This document shows, one piece after another, positions 34,605-47,024 of a stretch of 64,000 bases of DNA. Under the pieces are notes generated by a model. It had not been told where the DNA came from. It did not search any database and worked only from the letters and a program-made list of their open reading frames with translations. Numbering within the stretch: position 1 is the stretch's first letter; every line of letters begins with the position of its first letter. The translations under genes and the position numbers were made by a program. This DNA is from Ulota crispa (lineage: Eukaryota > Streptophyta > Bryopsida > Orthotrichales > Orthotrichaceae): assembly GCA_963920765.1 (NCBI GenBank), contig OY987244.1, positions 26,516,358-26,580,357 on the forward strand. Reading direction: 5' to 3'.

Positions 34605-35334
34605 GGGTAGTTGCAAGAAACACTTCACAGTTTTGTCTCAAACACCCTTAGTACTGGTAGTACTAGTAGTACTACCGAGCTTTTGGAATAATTTTTTTAA
34701 AAATAAAATAAAATATGAAAAATTTGTAAAGCACTTAAAATAGCATACTCAAGAAAATTCAGACCTAGAAAAATTTTGTTCTAAAAGTTATGCTCAAAAC
34801 AAAATCACCAACAAAAAGCCAATTTCTTTCTTGCTTTTTAGAAAATAGTAAACTAATTTAAAAAAATAAAATAAAAATTGGCCTTTTGAGAACCTATTAA
34901 ACACATTCACATGGTACAATTGCTTTGCTGAGGAATTTCTTTGTATTTTGCCAATGAAGGGAGATAGGATGCCCACTTTGAGACAATGTAGATGCCATGG
35001 AATTTTTAATTTTGCAAAACCCTTCTACACATGCGTGTAAGCATGCTCCATATACAACATCCTTGATTTATAGCCCTAGAAAAGCTTTTTTGAACCCAAA
35101 ATAGTACTAAAAACGCCCAAAATGGCCAAGGTAAACACCTATTTGGGGGCTGTTTAAAAATAGTAGAATAATTTTAAAAAACTGCAAAATTTACAAAAGA
35201 CTTGTGACTGTGACATGTACCTTCCTCTGAAATTTCAGCTCAAACGAACTTGTTGCGCAAAAGTCACAAGCCAAAAAGCACCTGCAGGAGGTGAAGGGGA
35301 CAAGAAATAGTACAAGTGTTTCTTGCAATCACCC
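34605..35334. mobile_element. GGGTAGTTGCAAG element with TTTG duplication (730 bp)
   Basis: Inverted ends GGGTAGTTGCAAGAAACACTT and AAGTGTTTCTTGCAATCACCC-type (about 20 bp, few mismatches), flanked by TTTG at 34601-34604 and 35335-35338. The uninterrupted relative at 1152-1884 has a single TTTG at the homologous point (inverted GCAATTTGAAGCC), confirming a 4 bp duplication. No transposase; superfamily not assigned. Confidence 0.7.
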
Positions 35335-35463
35335 TTTGAAGCCCTAAAACTTAACTTAAAAAGAATCTCATTCTTCAATAATTTATAAGTGTGCGAATTC
35401 ACATCTAATCTTGCTACTCACAAAAATTGAAATGAATCAAGGGCTTATGAAATTTTGTATTAA

Positions 35464-36378
35464 CCCCTAAAATTCTTTTGTGTTTAGAGGCCCAAAGCTG
35501 CTTCAAAATACTAGTCCCCAAACCAGGGTCAAAATATTCATTGAAACTTATTTTTTCACAAATCCAACCTTAGGATCCTTTAGTTGACTTGCACAAATAC
35601 ATTGTCCCAAAATTTTAGAATGAACATCCCCACCAATTGCAAGATCAATGTGCCCAAACTTCAAAATGTAGGCTTTTCTAATCTTTCTAGAAGGTGAAGT
35701 TTTGTTTTTCAAACTTTTTAGAGAAAAACACATATGTTGTATTTCTTGTGCAATTTTTGCAATATGTTGGAAAATGGGTTGAAAGCATATATAAAAAAAG
35801 TAACCAAAAAAAACTTTGGATTCATTTTTACAAAATTTGTAAAGTAAAAGGTATTGATGAATGAAAGATGTAACTAATATGCTAATAAATTTTGGAAGAA
35901 TTTAAAAATTGTTAATCCCAATGGTGAGAATGCTCTAATAGACAATTAGTAACTTTATTTTTTTCATTTTCATTTGAAAATTTTCAAAATTAAGAATAAA
36001 AGATAACTTTATATGTTTTTTTCTACCCTCTTCCTACCTTCATTGCCCACAAAATAAAACTCCTTGTAACTCTTACCTCATTATTTGGAATTGAGTGATT
36101 CAAATTTTTTTGAGTAGGTATCATTTTATACAATTCTATAAAAATAAAAATAAAATTTTTAGAATATGATTTTTGCTGCCCGATTTGACATTGAAATTGA
36201 AAAAATCTTATAAATTTTGTATTACTTATCAGAATGACATGAAATAAAGCTTCACATGTAGATTATGATGAGTAGCATCCATCCTAAAAAATTTATGAAA
36301 AAATTCCAAATTATGAAGTCAATAGAGCCTGCCCAAGTTCTCATAAAGCCCAAAGTGGGCTCCTTGGGCCTTTAGGGG
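35464..36378. mobile_element. TTAA element, 915-bp subfamily, copy 3 (915 bp)
   Basis: TTAA at 35460-35463 and 36379-36382; ends CCCCTAAAATTCTTTTG and CTTGGGCCTTTAGGGG. Older than copies 1 and 2 but of the same length and layout. Nested inside the element 34223-36619, whose sequence resumes exactly at the TTAA. Confidence 0.75.
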
Positions 36379-36623
36379 TTAAATAGCAATTGTTGACCAA
36401 AAAGTGAGATTTTGCCATTATATTTTGTTTGATCAGATGTCGTAATCTCCCATCTCTCACGATCAATTGTTCCCAAAATTTACAAACCATTTTCTAAGTA
36501 GGTATTTTGCCATTTCAATAGTCATTTTTTGTGAATCATCCAGTTGACTGAGATACGACTCATCAAAGTTGGAGGGTCTCCCAAAACCCTGATGTGGAAA
36601 TGGCCTGGGCGCTCAGGGGTTAA

Positions 36624-38824
36624 TGAGTATCTCCCCATTTGAGGGCCGGACAAGAGTTGAGAGCTGGGTAATAGTGGGTATGCAGGTAAACTGCGTGGCA
36701 AACCAGGCGGTAAGCCAGGTGGTGATGAGTTTGAGGTTCAGGGATTTTATTATTTTTTCAAACTGGCTTGTATTGTTCTCTTGCCCTTCATATTTTAAAA
36801 CAAGGGCAATTGTAGTTGGCCACCATCTACCATGAAGTAATCAGCTGAGCCTCAGCCACCCTTCAAATGTCCATGAATGTACGCAGCCAACAACACTGTA
36901 TATTTAACTCTTGCTCACAATCATGGGCTTCGAAAGATGGTGACGTGTCAAATTTTATGTGTTTATTTCCTATTTTGTCCTAGTCCTTTTCTATGGAAAC
37001 AAGTGAAGACTATGACATTTGCCACACTATTTTGCCCACTCAGTATATGCAATGAACTCAACTTTGCTGTAAAGCCATAAAAGTCCTCAATGAAAGTTCT
37101 ATGAAACTTTATAAAGTCTAACTTACTGTACATACAAAACTTGGGCTGGGCTGGGGTGTTCGATGGCCAGGGTGAAGTGTGAACTGACCTCCTCATTGTC
37201 CTTATTTTGAATGAATAGGGCCGGGAGCTCAGTCAGCTATTTTGTGAGGTTGTGGGCAGAGCAGCTTTTTCACATTTCAATTTTTTTGAGAATCTTAGAT
37301 TTTTACCATCACAAGATTGAATTTGGAAATTTTGACTTCACATTTGGATTCAAAGATCACAATTTAGTTGTGAACTTGGGAGGAGGATATAATTGAATAT
37401 TACAAAATAAGGGCAGTTTATTACTTTTACACTTGCCTCAAAATTATAGAGCTTTTTTCACCCTACCCAAAAAACATGGATGTGCAATGGACGGAGGCAT
37501 GACGCCCCATTCATCCAAGTAGGGGGGGGGGCAATGAGAGGATCAGTTCACCTCAAGCCTGTTACATGGCATGCTGTTTTGTGGGGTTAGGCTAGAAAAT
37601 CTTAGCTTTTTTACAGATAAGAATGAAAGTAATAATGTGATAATCTGCTCCTTTGGTTGGAGTTGGTAAATTGTAACTTTCTCTAGGGTTTTAAGATTAA
37701 ATTAGGGTCCTTGAATCCAAAGGTGAATTTAAAATTCCCTAACTCAACCTCTTTGTGATAAACATCTAAATCTTGTCATTATTAGGCAAGTGAAAAAGCT
37801 TAAAATTTTCCACGTTGTCTCCATCACAAGGCATGCCATCTAACCTTAGCTCCAAACTTGATGTTTGTTGTTTCAACATCAATCAGTTCCTTGTCCACTT
37901 TTGCCAAAGTGTACAAAAACCCTCAAAAACCAAGTGTTGACTCAAGATATCAAGAGTATTCGCATGTTAGTTGCCAAATTTGATGTGCTTAAAAGTTACA
38001 TATATTTTGGAGGAGTCCCCAAAATTATTGTCCCTCATCTTTGCTCACCATATGTGCTTCATAAATATAGGCTTGGTATATTGCACTCACATGTTTGTGA
38101 GATCAAATTAGAGAAGCTCAACTTTTCTTACAAACAAAGGTGGAAATAAGAAAAAACCCTTGTTTTTGTAGTTGGTCAATTTTATCTCCTTGCACCACTA
38201 CAAACTAAATCAAGGATACTAAATCCAAAAAAAATCAAAATCCCCAAATTTTATATTTTGGTGGTAAATTTTTAAACTCTTAAATTTTTGTCATGGTAAA
38301 AAATTTGAGTTTTCCACCCTACACCCACAAATATGTACGTGCAACTTATGTGCAATATACTAAGCCATAAATCACCAACTAGAATACAAGACAAAATTTA
38401 ATTAATTGAGAATGAATAATAATTTTGTAGTGCCATTATTTGGCACGGTAGAATTGAGCGGTACCACAAGAACATTTGGAAGATCTTGAAACACTTATTG
38501 TCCAAGTTTGGCACATGTCAAACCTTTAGCAAGTAATCGTGCAATTCCATGGATCATACCAACATGTTGATCCTAGATAAGAAACTTCCATGTTTTCACT
38601 TTAAAAACAATGTTGAAATTTTAGTTTTCCCAAAAATCAAACTCGGAAACTTGAACTGATTTATATTTCAGTGCAAAAGCCTTCAGTTTTATTGCGAATG
38701 CAATTGGAGATACAATAAACAAAATACCGTGTATACGTGCGGGTTATTACTGTTTCACCTTATTTTGTATTATCCTAAAAAGGTTGGGGTTTCACAGCTT
38801 GCGTACAGATACAAGTATAAAGAA
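36624..38824. other. Intergenic, no gene seen
   Basis: 36620-37400 has several medium frames on both strands (up to 77 codons) but none recognisable. A G11 homopolymer occurs near 37520. Otherwise AT-rich. Confidence 0.4.
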
Positions 38825-38825
38825 G

Positions 38826-39142
38826 GGAAAATTTCATGGATACCCTGAAGTTTGCGATATTTGCATAAAAACCCCTGCTTTTTCAGAAATTGCACAAATG
38901 TCCTTGATCAAAATTTTCACGGGTTTATATTGCTGTGTTTGTACTTCCTTCATGACCAATGTTGAAAGAGGGAATGCAATGAAACAAAGTAGAAGCAACA
39001 TGTGCACAAAGGAAGAAGGGAAGTGACATGCACAACAAATAAATGCCTAAAAATCATGGTCCAAGGGTGTTTGTGCAATTTTTGAAAAAGCAAGGGTATC
39101 TATGCAAATATTGCAAACTTCAAGGGTATTCATGAAAGTTTC
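38826..39142. mobile_element. GGGAAAATTTCATGG fold-back MITE, copy 1 (317 bp)
   Basis: Arms of about 80 bp pair: GGAAAATTTCATGGATACCC and TTTTTCAGAAATTGCACAAA at the left versus TTTGTGCAATTTTTGAAAAA and GGGTATTCATGAAAGTTTCC at the right. Related copies at 39203-39757 and 48503-48824. Confidence 0.8.
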
Positions 39143-39202
39143 CTATGAACAATACATCAAGTGTCAAAAGAGTGTATCCAAAAGCCCAATGTGATAAACT
39201 TA

Positions 39203-39757
39203 AGAGAAAATTTGATGGATACCCTTGAAGTTTGCAATATTTGTACAAATATCCTTGGTTTTTCAGAAATTGCCCAAATGTACCTTAACCCCTAAAGGAT
39301 GTTGCCTACCAAAAGTGTTGTATGTATTTCTATGAAGATTATTTAGTACTTGAAGAAATGGCTTTATGAGAAATGCCAAAAATTCCCCAAAAAATCCAAG
39401 TTGATCAACAATATGTTTGTGACTTGGCTTGAAATCTACAACTCCAATGGATTCATGTGCTACCCAAATGCCCCATATGTATACAATACGGGAGGCTGTA
39501 TACAAAACATCAACATCCTTTAGGGGTTAATTGTGACACGATTGTTTTGTTGTGCACAACAATTTCTTCCCCCTCTGTGCGCTTGTGGCTTCTTTCCCCA
39601 TTCTACATGTGCACAAAGGAAGAAGAAAGTGTTGTGCACAACAAAACCAAATTATGAAAATTATAGTCCAAGGGTATTTGTGCAATTTCTGAGAAATCAA
39701 GAATATTTGTACAAGTATTGCAAGCTTCAAGAATATTCATCAAAATTTCCCTAAACC
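39203..39757. mobile_element. GGGAAAATTTCATGG fold-back MITE, copy 2, interrupted
   Basis: Same arms as copy 1. Without the TTAA element 39289-39526 plus one TTAA it is about 313 bp, matching the 317 and 322 bp intact copies. Confidence 0.75.
39289..39526. mobile_element. TTAA element nested in a MITE (238 bp)
   Basis: TTAA at 39285-39288 and 39527-39530; perfect 16 bp inverted ends CCCCTAAAGGATGTTG. No ORF of note. Confidence 0.85.
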
Positions 39758-39952
39758 TAAACAGTATATAGATACTCATAGAAGAATGAAGAGTATTTTG
39801 CAAAAGGATAATTCAAAAATATCTACTAAACTACTTTGACCATTACAACTTTTGCATGTAATATTCAAATTTCATATTGAGCTTTTGATTGAAATTTGAA
39901 ACAAATCTACCATATCATAGGTATCAGATGTTATTTTGGCTCTAAACCGCAA

Positions 39953-39987
39953 GGGAGGGGGGGAGGGGGCTTTGCAAGGGAGGGGGC
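39953..39987 (+). other. G-quadruplex-type G tract
   Basis: GGGAGGGGGGGAGGGGG followed by a second GGGAGGGGG gives at least four G3 runs with one-base loops in otherwise AT-rich DNA. Confidence 0.6.
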
Positions 39988-40152
39988 TTTGCATTGAGAG
40001 AACCTAGCTTACTTGCAAAGCAAACCAAAGACAAAATCTTGTTCATGAACGGATCAATTCAATTTTATGTTTGAGACATATTCTTGAAATGGTAAAGTAG
40101 TGCAAGACCTTTTATCATGTGCAAATTATGAACAAGACATCAATAGGTGGGA

Positions 40153-40298
40153 TAAGATAAGAGCACCCAATACCAACAATATACCTAATGGCATCACTAG
40201 GTAATCATTCTAGAACTTAAATCTATGTACACCAGAGATAGCTTATCATTTTGATCAATAGCAATAAGCCATCTACGGTCTACTGTGCTCCTACCTTA
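40153..40298. mobile_element. Diverged palindromic TAAGGTAGG-type MITE
   Basis: Related to 23934-24156: AGATAGCTTATCATTTTGATC and the approximate reverse near 40259; right end GTGCTCCTACCTTA. Confidence 0.5.
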
Positions 40299-41960
40299 GA
40301 GGTTGACAATGACAAACACAAGCAACTTCTTTACAATCTACTGAACATAAAAGAACATAACACCTACGGAGTCAAAGCCTACCAACGATTTTGAACTTGC
40401 CGCATGTGTAAAAACTTCGAAGAAAGAACAAAGTACCGAAACAAGGCATTTATAATGCGTTGGATTCCTCTGACACAACCCCCATTAACAAAAATAAATA
40501 AAACTTGATTCCAAATAAAAGAAAACCATTAAAAAAAAGCCGTTCTTTAAAATAATTGGACACTGATAATTCTATAATATTCAACAGGCACAGCTTCCTA
40601 ATTCAATCTCCTTTGTCAGGATTTCTGCTCCAACCTCGACTGTGGCGTCGTTGGTCCTGTTTAGGGGTTAACGTTCAGTTCTCGCCAGTGCATGCCCAGA
40701 CCAGTCCCCTCCCTAGAAAAAAACAGTACTCAGAAATGACAGTCAAAGGCGACCAAATTGTCGACTGTTCACAACATAGAGCTCAGAAGATTTTGGAAGC
40801 TCTCAGACTTAGCAGTGCTTAATAATGCACTAGCACCGCTTGACAAAAATTGACAGAAATCGAAAAAAAAGACATTCTTACTGCAAAGAGAGTCCTCTCT
40901 TTTTGCTCAGACTTGAAAACAGAAAAAAATTACTGCTTAGATTAGTCAGTACCATTCCCTTCTGGTTCCAAGCCTAAGCTCTATACACAGAGAAGTGCCA
41001 AACTAAGTCAGCGGTAGCATGGATTTGGAGGCTAGCACTGGGCAACTTAGAAACTCTAATTGCTATTCAGTAAAGTAATTATACTGAGAAGAGTAATATT
41101 AAAAGGGAAAACAAGCGTTTAGAGAGTAAGAATTGTACTTGGGAGCTGCAGTTGCAATGTACGGCAAGGGGAGTACCACTGAGACCATCTTCCAGCAAAG
41201 TTGATTTTCTGCGTACCCTGAAATTCCAAAGTTTCATAACATTGTTGTATAGTGCTGCAAAGGCCTTAGGGCCCAAGCAAGCAAGCAAGAATTAGAGTAT
41301 CCAACATGCTCCAATTCCTTTGACATCTTTCTTTGAGTCGTATTTGATCAGATCTTAAGTTCAAGGATGAAAGCGAAGGTACTCAGTTGAAAAGGGTGGG
41401 CAGTCAACAATTTGATAGAATGTCTTTCAACAGTTCCTGAACTGAAGGAAAGAAAAAAAAATCAGGAAAGCAACAGTTCACTCTAAAAGATCCACAGTGT
41501 CTTTGCCACTTCCCGACAAAATCAGCATTGACAGGATCCAGTGTGAGCGCAGAACTCACGGCCCAAGCTTCCTGACGAGCACGTTAAATTACGGTACTGG
41601 AATACCTGAATACTTACTCTAGTGAGCCTCTACAAAATTATGTGAGGCTTTGTCGAGTCTACAGCTGTACAAAGGGGATGCTGAGGCTTCACTCATCTCA
41701 AAAAATTGATGGACAGCTGCTACTTCAACTCACATTTATCAGAAGACATAGCAATATCTCTACTCGTGACATATCTCAATGTGAACTACATCTCCTTATT
41801 GCTCTCAAAGCCTACCACGTCCTTGAATCGGAACTGCAGCCATTGGCAATAGCCTGAACATGTCATAGCTGACTATATTTTGGATTGGCTCAAAAGGTGT
41901 AAGCTGTAGATGGTTTCTTCATACCTGGCAAAAGAGTCTCTGAGCACATGACTGTCTCTT
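40299..41960 (-). other. 3' flank of the VTT-domain gene
   Basis: Unique sequence with moderate G+C. It may contain the 3' UTR, but no conserved exon was found. A lone CTGTTTAGGGG/TTAA end lies at 40657-40671 without a partner. Confidence 0.4.
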
Positions 41961-44585
41961 TCAGTGAGTCGGATGCTGGGACGAAGGAGGGAAGTCCTCA
42001 AGAGATTGGGTCAGTGGTTGTGATACATTTATTGAAGCACGGCCGTTCCGTGACATCGAACGCTTGAAAGACGATGAATCTGTCGTCACACTTGCCATGG
42101 ACAGAGAAAGCTGCTCAGAAGCCTCACGCTCGGCTGCTTCCTTGAGCTCCAACTCTCTCAGAGCCCTTCTGCCGTATACAGTGGCCGTTACTGCTGTTGT
42201 TACAGCTACACAAAATCCTACGATGTTGTAAATGATCTCCACCAGCGTTATGGGCCGCTTGCTGTGTTTGATGTCGGCTAGAGTGAACAGTAATCTCCCA
42301 CTGCAAGAACACCATCACCGAATGCATCAGCATAGAAATAGGAATCCAAAGTGGAAAAAGAGCCAGGTATATTCATGAAAAACTTAAGGTCAATGAGATC
42401 AACCACCTCTCTGAAACTCCTCTCACCAAATTTCTTTATCACACCTACATTAGCCATTCCAACTTTAACACAATCCTGCTCGAGTTTGTAATTTATGAAA
42501 GTCTTTGAAGAGCACCCTGGAATCAGGATTAGAGGTAAGTGTTCGTCTATGGGGGAGCTTTGAGGAATTAACAGGTTAGTAGTAAAAGAAACTCATTAGT
42601 ATGTTGGTTTACTCCTCCGGGTCCCTCCAAACTAGGCATCAGTAGGTAAAGCAAGGCTTGTTTGATGTTTCCACAGTATGTATCTCGTCTAACATATCCA
42701 AGGTTTTATTCCTCCGGGAGTTTAGAGTTTTTCTAAAGGGGAAACCATTGGCGTAGATAGTTCAAGTGGATGCACCAAGATATATAATTGCGTACGCTAC
42801 ACAGAGAACCTGGTGAGCCAGGTAAACATTCCACTACTAAAATATGCAGTGCACAGATGAAATACCTGTAAATTGTAATCAAAGCTTCGGAAACCATACC
42901 AAGTATGGAACCAGCGATGTAGGGTCCATATTTGATGTTCGTAGCAGTGATGGCATAATTGAACACCGGATACGGAAATGGAGAAACCCGCAACAGCATA
43001 ATCGTCCGAACTTGTTGAACTAAACCCCCTTGCTCGGCAACTCGTAATACCGCCGCCTTCTTTGGATAATTTGTTAACCATTTCTGCAGTAAATAAGCGA
43101 TGTACGTCAGAATGCTGTCCAAACCACGAATGGATAAATCACTCTAAAAAAGGATTAGATTCTAAGAATTTCTAATTGATGTTGTCTAGGATCACCGAGG
43201 ATAAATTGTGGAATCAAGAGAAATACCCTACCCTGCAGACCAAGTATTCTGTACGGTAAAGAAGGCAACAAAGTCCTATATGAAGTGTAAAAGACCCAGA
43301 TGTATTATAAAAACCAGAGGTAAACAAGACCAACTCCTGAAGGAACCCTCTCTTGTATAATTTTAGATCAGAACCTAAGCAGGACAGTCTGCACAATGCC
43401 ATGGCAGCCCAATCTAAATCTCCAAGGCGATTTGTACATAGCATTGAGCACAAGGTTATGAAATTGGAATGGACACTGACCTGTATTCGATCATGCAACA
43501 GCCAGTGTCCAATGAAGTAAGGCAGTGACTGACCAATGGTAGTTCCTGCCAATATGATGAGAAATCCATAACCATAACCAAACAAAATGCCTGACAACCA
43601 CATGGAAGGCCCTGACGGTAAGATGAAAACTGGGAAGAGCGCAAGTGAGCATATGATGACCACCGCCAGAACAGGTCTCGAGAATTCAGTAGATTCCCAC
43701 AACATCAACGGTATGATCACCTGCACAAAAAAGGATGTTTTCAAATCAGTCAACAATAGGAAGGCAAAATCAACTATATAAGGGTTGTGATTTCGGTAGA
43801 TGACTCTACTGTAATCACATTTCTATTGTAGCCACAAAGGTCCTATTTTGGCATTAAACCATAAGAAACAAGATTTTGGACTGCAATGGCATGTGAAAAT
43901 GGCACAAAAGAAAGATTCAAGGAAGTGATTTAATGGCCCCAATAGAATATTCTATCATTTATGTAAGACCACGGTATAATTTTTTTGCAAAGCCTTGGAT
44001 CTTGACATCATATTCGCTTTGAGGTGAGTGTGGAAGCTACAACAGATGTGAGAGAGATGTTCATCATGGATGCATTTTTATCTTATTTTAGGAGCTTTAG
44101 TGATAATTATAGTCTGGTAAGGAGCACACTTTAACATCCATATACTCTCATAAAAAACCATGGTTCCACTTCTGTTTTTTTCTCATTTTATATGCCTCTG
44201 TTCTAACTACAAAATCAGATCGCTCATTGTGCCCATAACAGGCATTTCTAGCAAATCCTCGTCATAATTCAAATGCAGAGTCCGGATTCAGGAAAAAAGA
44301 AAAGGTTACCTTGTCTAAAAAGATGGGGACAATCCAATGAATAACCACAGCAGCGATACCGAGGCATACAATGGCAAGACAAAGCAGTCTCGCCCACCAA
44401 GACCACTGATTGTTCCACGGTTTAGGCCGTGGGGGTTCCGGAATGTTAAACTCCTCCAGGTCGTCTGATTGATCGTCCTCTGCGTGTCCAAGAGGGCGGT
44501 ACGCTGCATCCTCTGAGCCTCCTTGCAGAAGCTCCATATTCTCAAACAAGTCAGTGCCTCTTGGAGAGCCTCTTGAATTGTTCAT
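41961..44585 (-). CDS. VTT-domain (TVP38/TMEM64, 'SNARE-associated Golgi protein') membrane protein, 357 aa
   Basis: Exons 44585-44310, 43720-43481, 43083-42866 and 42300-41961; all junctions are GT-AG and keep frame. Acidic N-terminal cytosolic region, then membrane spans at about 65-88, 108-127, 136-155, around 205-240 and 264-287. VTT/DedA core is visible: LPSGPSMWLSGILFGYGYGF (128-147), a polar LRVSPFPYPVFNYA (203-216) re-entrant-type segment and the GPYIAGSILGMV block (225-236), then IYSGR at the exon 3/4 junction. Plant homologues are annotated as SNARE-associated Golgi proteins. Related VTT proteins in animals (VMP1, TMEM41B) are lipid scramblases, so a lipid/membrane-trafficking role is plausible but inferred. 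The serine-rich C-terminal tail (about 300-357) is less conserved. Confidence 0.93.
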
Positions 44586-44594
44586 TTAAATGAC

Positions 44595-44993
44595 CTGCAT
44601 TTCAAATCAGAATGTCAGCAGAGACCAGCAAGGATTCCATTAAACCCTAAAAAAGCCAAGGACACAACCACTGCAACTGATCATATTGATGGCAAATACA
44701 ACATAAATGCAGCAAAATGACATCATGGCACAATTTTTTTTCTAAAAAAAGAAGTATTAAAATAACGTAAGATATGAAAAAAGAAACAAAGAAAAAAAAA
44801 TGGACAGAAGAGAGTCCTTTATATTACTGCTAAAAAAAACCTGAGGACTAGGTTGTGCCATTTAAGCCGCTTCGTCCTTTAGATTAATTAACCTCATCAG
44901 CCCAGAAGCACTAGATTCTCAGCGTTTTGGGTTATTTTGAAAGGATTACGGCAAAACGACGATGGCGTTGCTCAGATCAAACAAAGGTCTTAC
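44595..44993 (-). other. Probable 5'-leader intron of the VTT gene
   Basis: Donor TTAGG/GTAAGACC at 44994/44993 and acceptor AAATGCAG/GTCATT at 44595/44594, ten bases before the ATG. Upstream exon and promoter would extend to about 45140-45600, a G+C-richer region with a GGGGAGGGGGAGGGG tract near 45556. Confidence 0.5.
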
Positions 44994-45599
44994 CCTAAAA
45001 TCACCACCAAAGCTCAAAAAAATCCCTTTGCCCAATGATGATGTTCTCTTTTCGGAAGAAAAATAATAAACAGCTGCTGCAACAGAAGGCTCAAACAAGC
45101 GTCGTCATCTAATCTAATGCCCGTCAAAATTTCCAGAAGATCTGAAGCTCGCTCGCTCTCTAGCTAGCTCGTAGGACAACTCTCAAAACCCTTGCCTTCT
45201 TCAAAGTCTCTGCATTGCACCCACGTCGTGTGCCCTAAAAACCCACAACTCCTCTCAGATTATGACCTAAAAGACGACCCGGCAGAGCATCTACCGACAC
45301 GCAAACACCACGGAGTCATCTCCTCATCGCGTACCCGCCAGGCATCATCGTCATCATCACAGAGTAAGTTATCAACTTTGGGCTTGAAAATAACCCAAAC
45401 CCATCAACCAATTTTACTGCTCCTGCTCATAAGAGATCTCCACAGACCGCTACAGAATCCGCTTGGCAAGGGCTGGTGTAAGCTTATTCTTGTGGGTAGG
45501 GATCCAGGGGGGTTTGAATCAAATCCAGAGGTTTGAAGCGGCCCGTTTCAACGAGAAAGGAAAAGGGGAGGGGGAGGGGCAGATCGATTGCGAGAGGAT

Positions 45600-46600
45600 G
45601 AGAGAGTCACGGAAGGAAGAACGATGCGATGGCATGGAATGGATTGTGGCGAGGTTTGTGAGGGATTTGGGGAGTTGGGGAGTGGTGTTGTTGCCAGCTC
45701 GCGAGGGGGTTGAAACCCGCGCTGGAATATGATTGGTCTCGTGACGGGTTCCCGGGCAGGACGAGAGTTGTGAAGCAGCCGTAACTCAGCCAGAGCTGCG
45801 CTGCAATAAAAAGAAAAAAAAATGGTACAATTTGCGGCCCCTAAACGTCTAGGAGGACAAAAATTGTCCTCTGCTTCTGAAGGCCCATTCCCATTGCATA
45901 ATTGGACGTGTTTGGGTGAGAATCTTTTTGTCTTCTTCCCTGACGTGTGTCCACCAACATGGTTTGAAATGAGTTTCTCAAATATATTTAGAATGCGTCA
46001 GTAAAACAAGTTCTCTTGTATGACGCATTCCCCCTATTTCAAGCAACTAATGAGAAGGTTCCATGTATGACCTCAAAAGGTGGTAGTAATGATGTGGGAC
46101 CTTCTTGGTGGTGGGGTTTTGAAACTTTCTTGTGCTTTTAGTCTTTGCTTGTATATTTTTGTCCATGCACATTCCTATCACTCATCTTGCCAATGAGAAT
46201 GAGTTTTAGTGTGACTCATCTTAGAACAGTGAACTCAGCTGACGAACTACCGGTGGACATCCCGGTGAGAATGGGGCATGAAAAAAGATGCTGTGGTTAA
46301 AAAAAAAGTCGTTTTTCATTTGATTTTTTTCAGAATTGGCCATAAACACATGGTCCTTCATGGAAGACAAAAATTTATCTCATGAGATGCATTCATATTT
46401 TGTTGTAACCCAAATTGTGATAAGATTCAAAAACACAGTGTTAGGTCCCAAGCTGCCCTTCTTGCAACTTTCATGAGGGCACCATGCACTATTGACTTTT
46501 GCAAGTTTATAAAACAAAATTTTAATGGGTGAGCACCCGCCACACCACTATAGAAACCACTGTAGAGGGCAGGCACAGCCACCCATCCAACGCCTAAGGA
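45600..46600. other. Upstream of the VTT gene, no gene seen
   Basis: A small hairpin lies at 45991-46030 (GAATGCGTCA / TGACGCATTC with further ACAAG / CTTGT pairing inside). No other feature recognised. Confidence 0.4.
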
Positions 46601-46624
46601 TTAAGCTTAACCCTTAGCCCTTAA

Positions 46625-47020
46625 TCCTTGAGCACCTAGCCATTTTCACCAAAATCAAGCTTTCTGGAGACCTACATCTTTGATGCATCATATCTCAGTC
46701 AATTGGATGATTCACAAAAAGTCACCATTGAAAACGGTGGAACACCTACTTGGAAAACGGCTTGCAAGTTTTGGGAACAATTGACTGTGAGAGATGGAAG
46801 ATTATAACATTTGATCAAACCAAGGGTATTCCATGCAATTGAAGCTTTCTAGGCACTTATACAATGTTTGACTTGCCCTCCCATTACTCCACTTGCATGG
46901 ACCACTTGAATGCCTCAATAATTGTAGTTTATAGCAAGGTCAAAAAAATAGATTTGGTACCTCAAAATGGCTTCTAAAATTAGGTGAAAATACTTTAAGC
47001 CCTTTGGGGACGTTCATGGG
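46625..47020. mobile_element. TTAA element, CCCTTGAGC subfamily (396 bp)
   Basis: TTAA at 46621-46624 and 47021-47024. Interior aligns with the left part of 1152-1884 (for example CATTTTCACCAAAA, TTGGGAACA.TTGACTGTG). Internal deletion derivative. It shares its right TTAA with the next element. Confidence 0.6.
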
Positions 47021-47024
47021 TTAA

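Larger units (their letters stand above)
34223..36619. mobile_element. TTAA element, CCCTTGAGC subfamily, carrying two nested insertions
   Basis: TTAA at 34219-34222 and 36620-36623. Ends CCTCTGAACGCCC and GGGCGCTCAGGGG pair as inverted repeats. Homologous, in inverted orientation, to 1152-1884: 34250-34600, 35339-35459 and 36383-36619 align to consecutive parts of that copy. Removing 34605-35334 and 35464-36378 with one target copy each leaves about 744 bp, against 733 bp for the uninterrupted copy. Confidence 0.75.

Noticed and set aside
40657-40671. CTGTTTAGGGG/TTAA as another TTAA element
   Set aside because: No left partner was found within several kb; could be a truncated end or chance.
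45192-45536. 114-codon plus-strand frame upstream of the VTT gene
   Set aside because: It begins with TTG, is low-complexity (serine/leucine runs), and overlaps the presumed leader and promoter of the minus-strand VTT gene.
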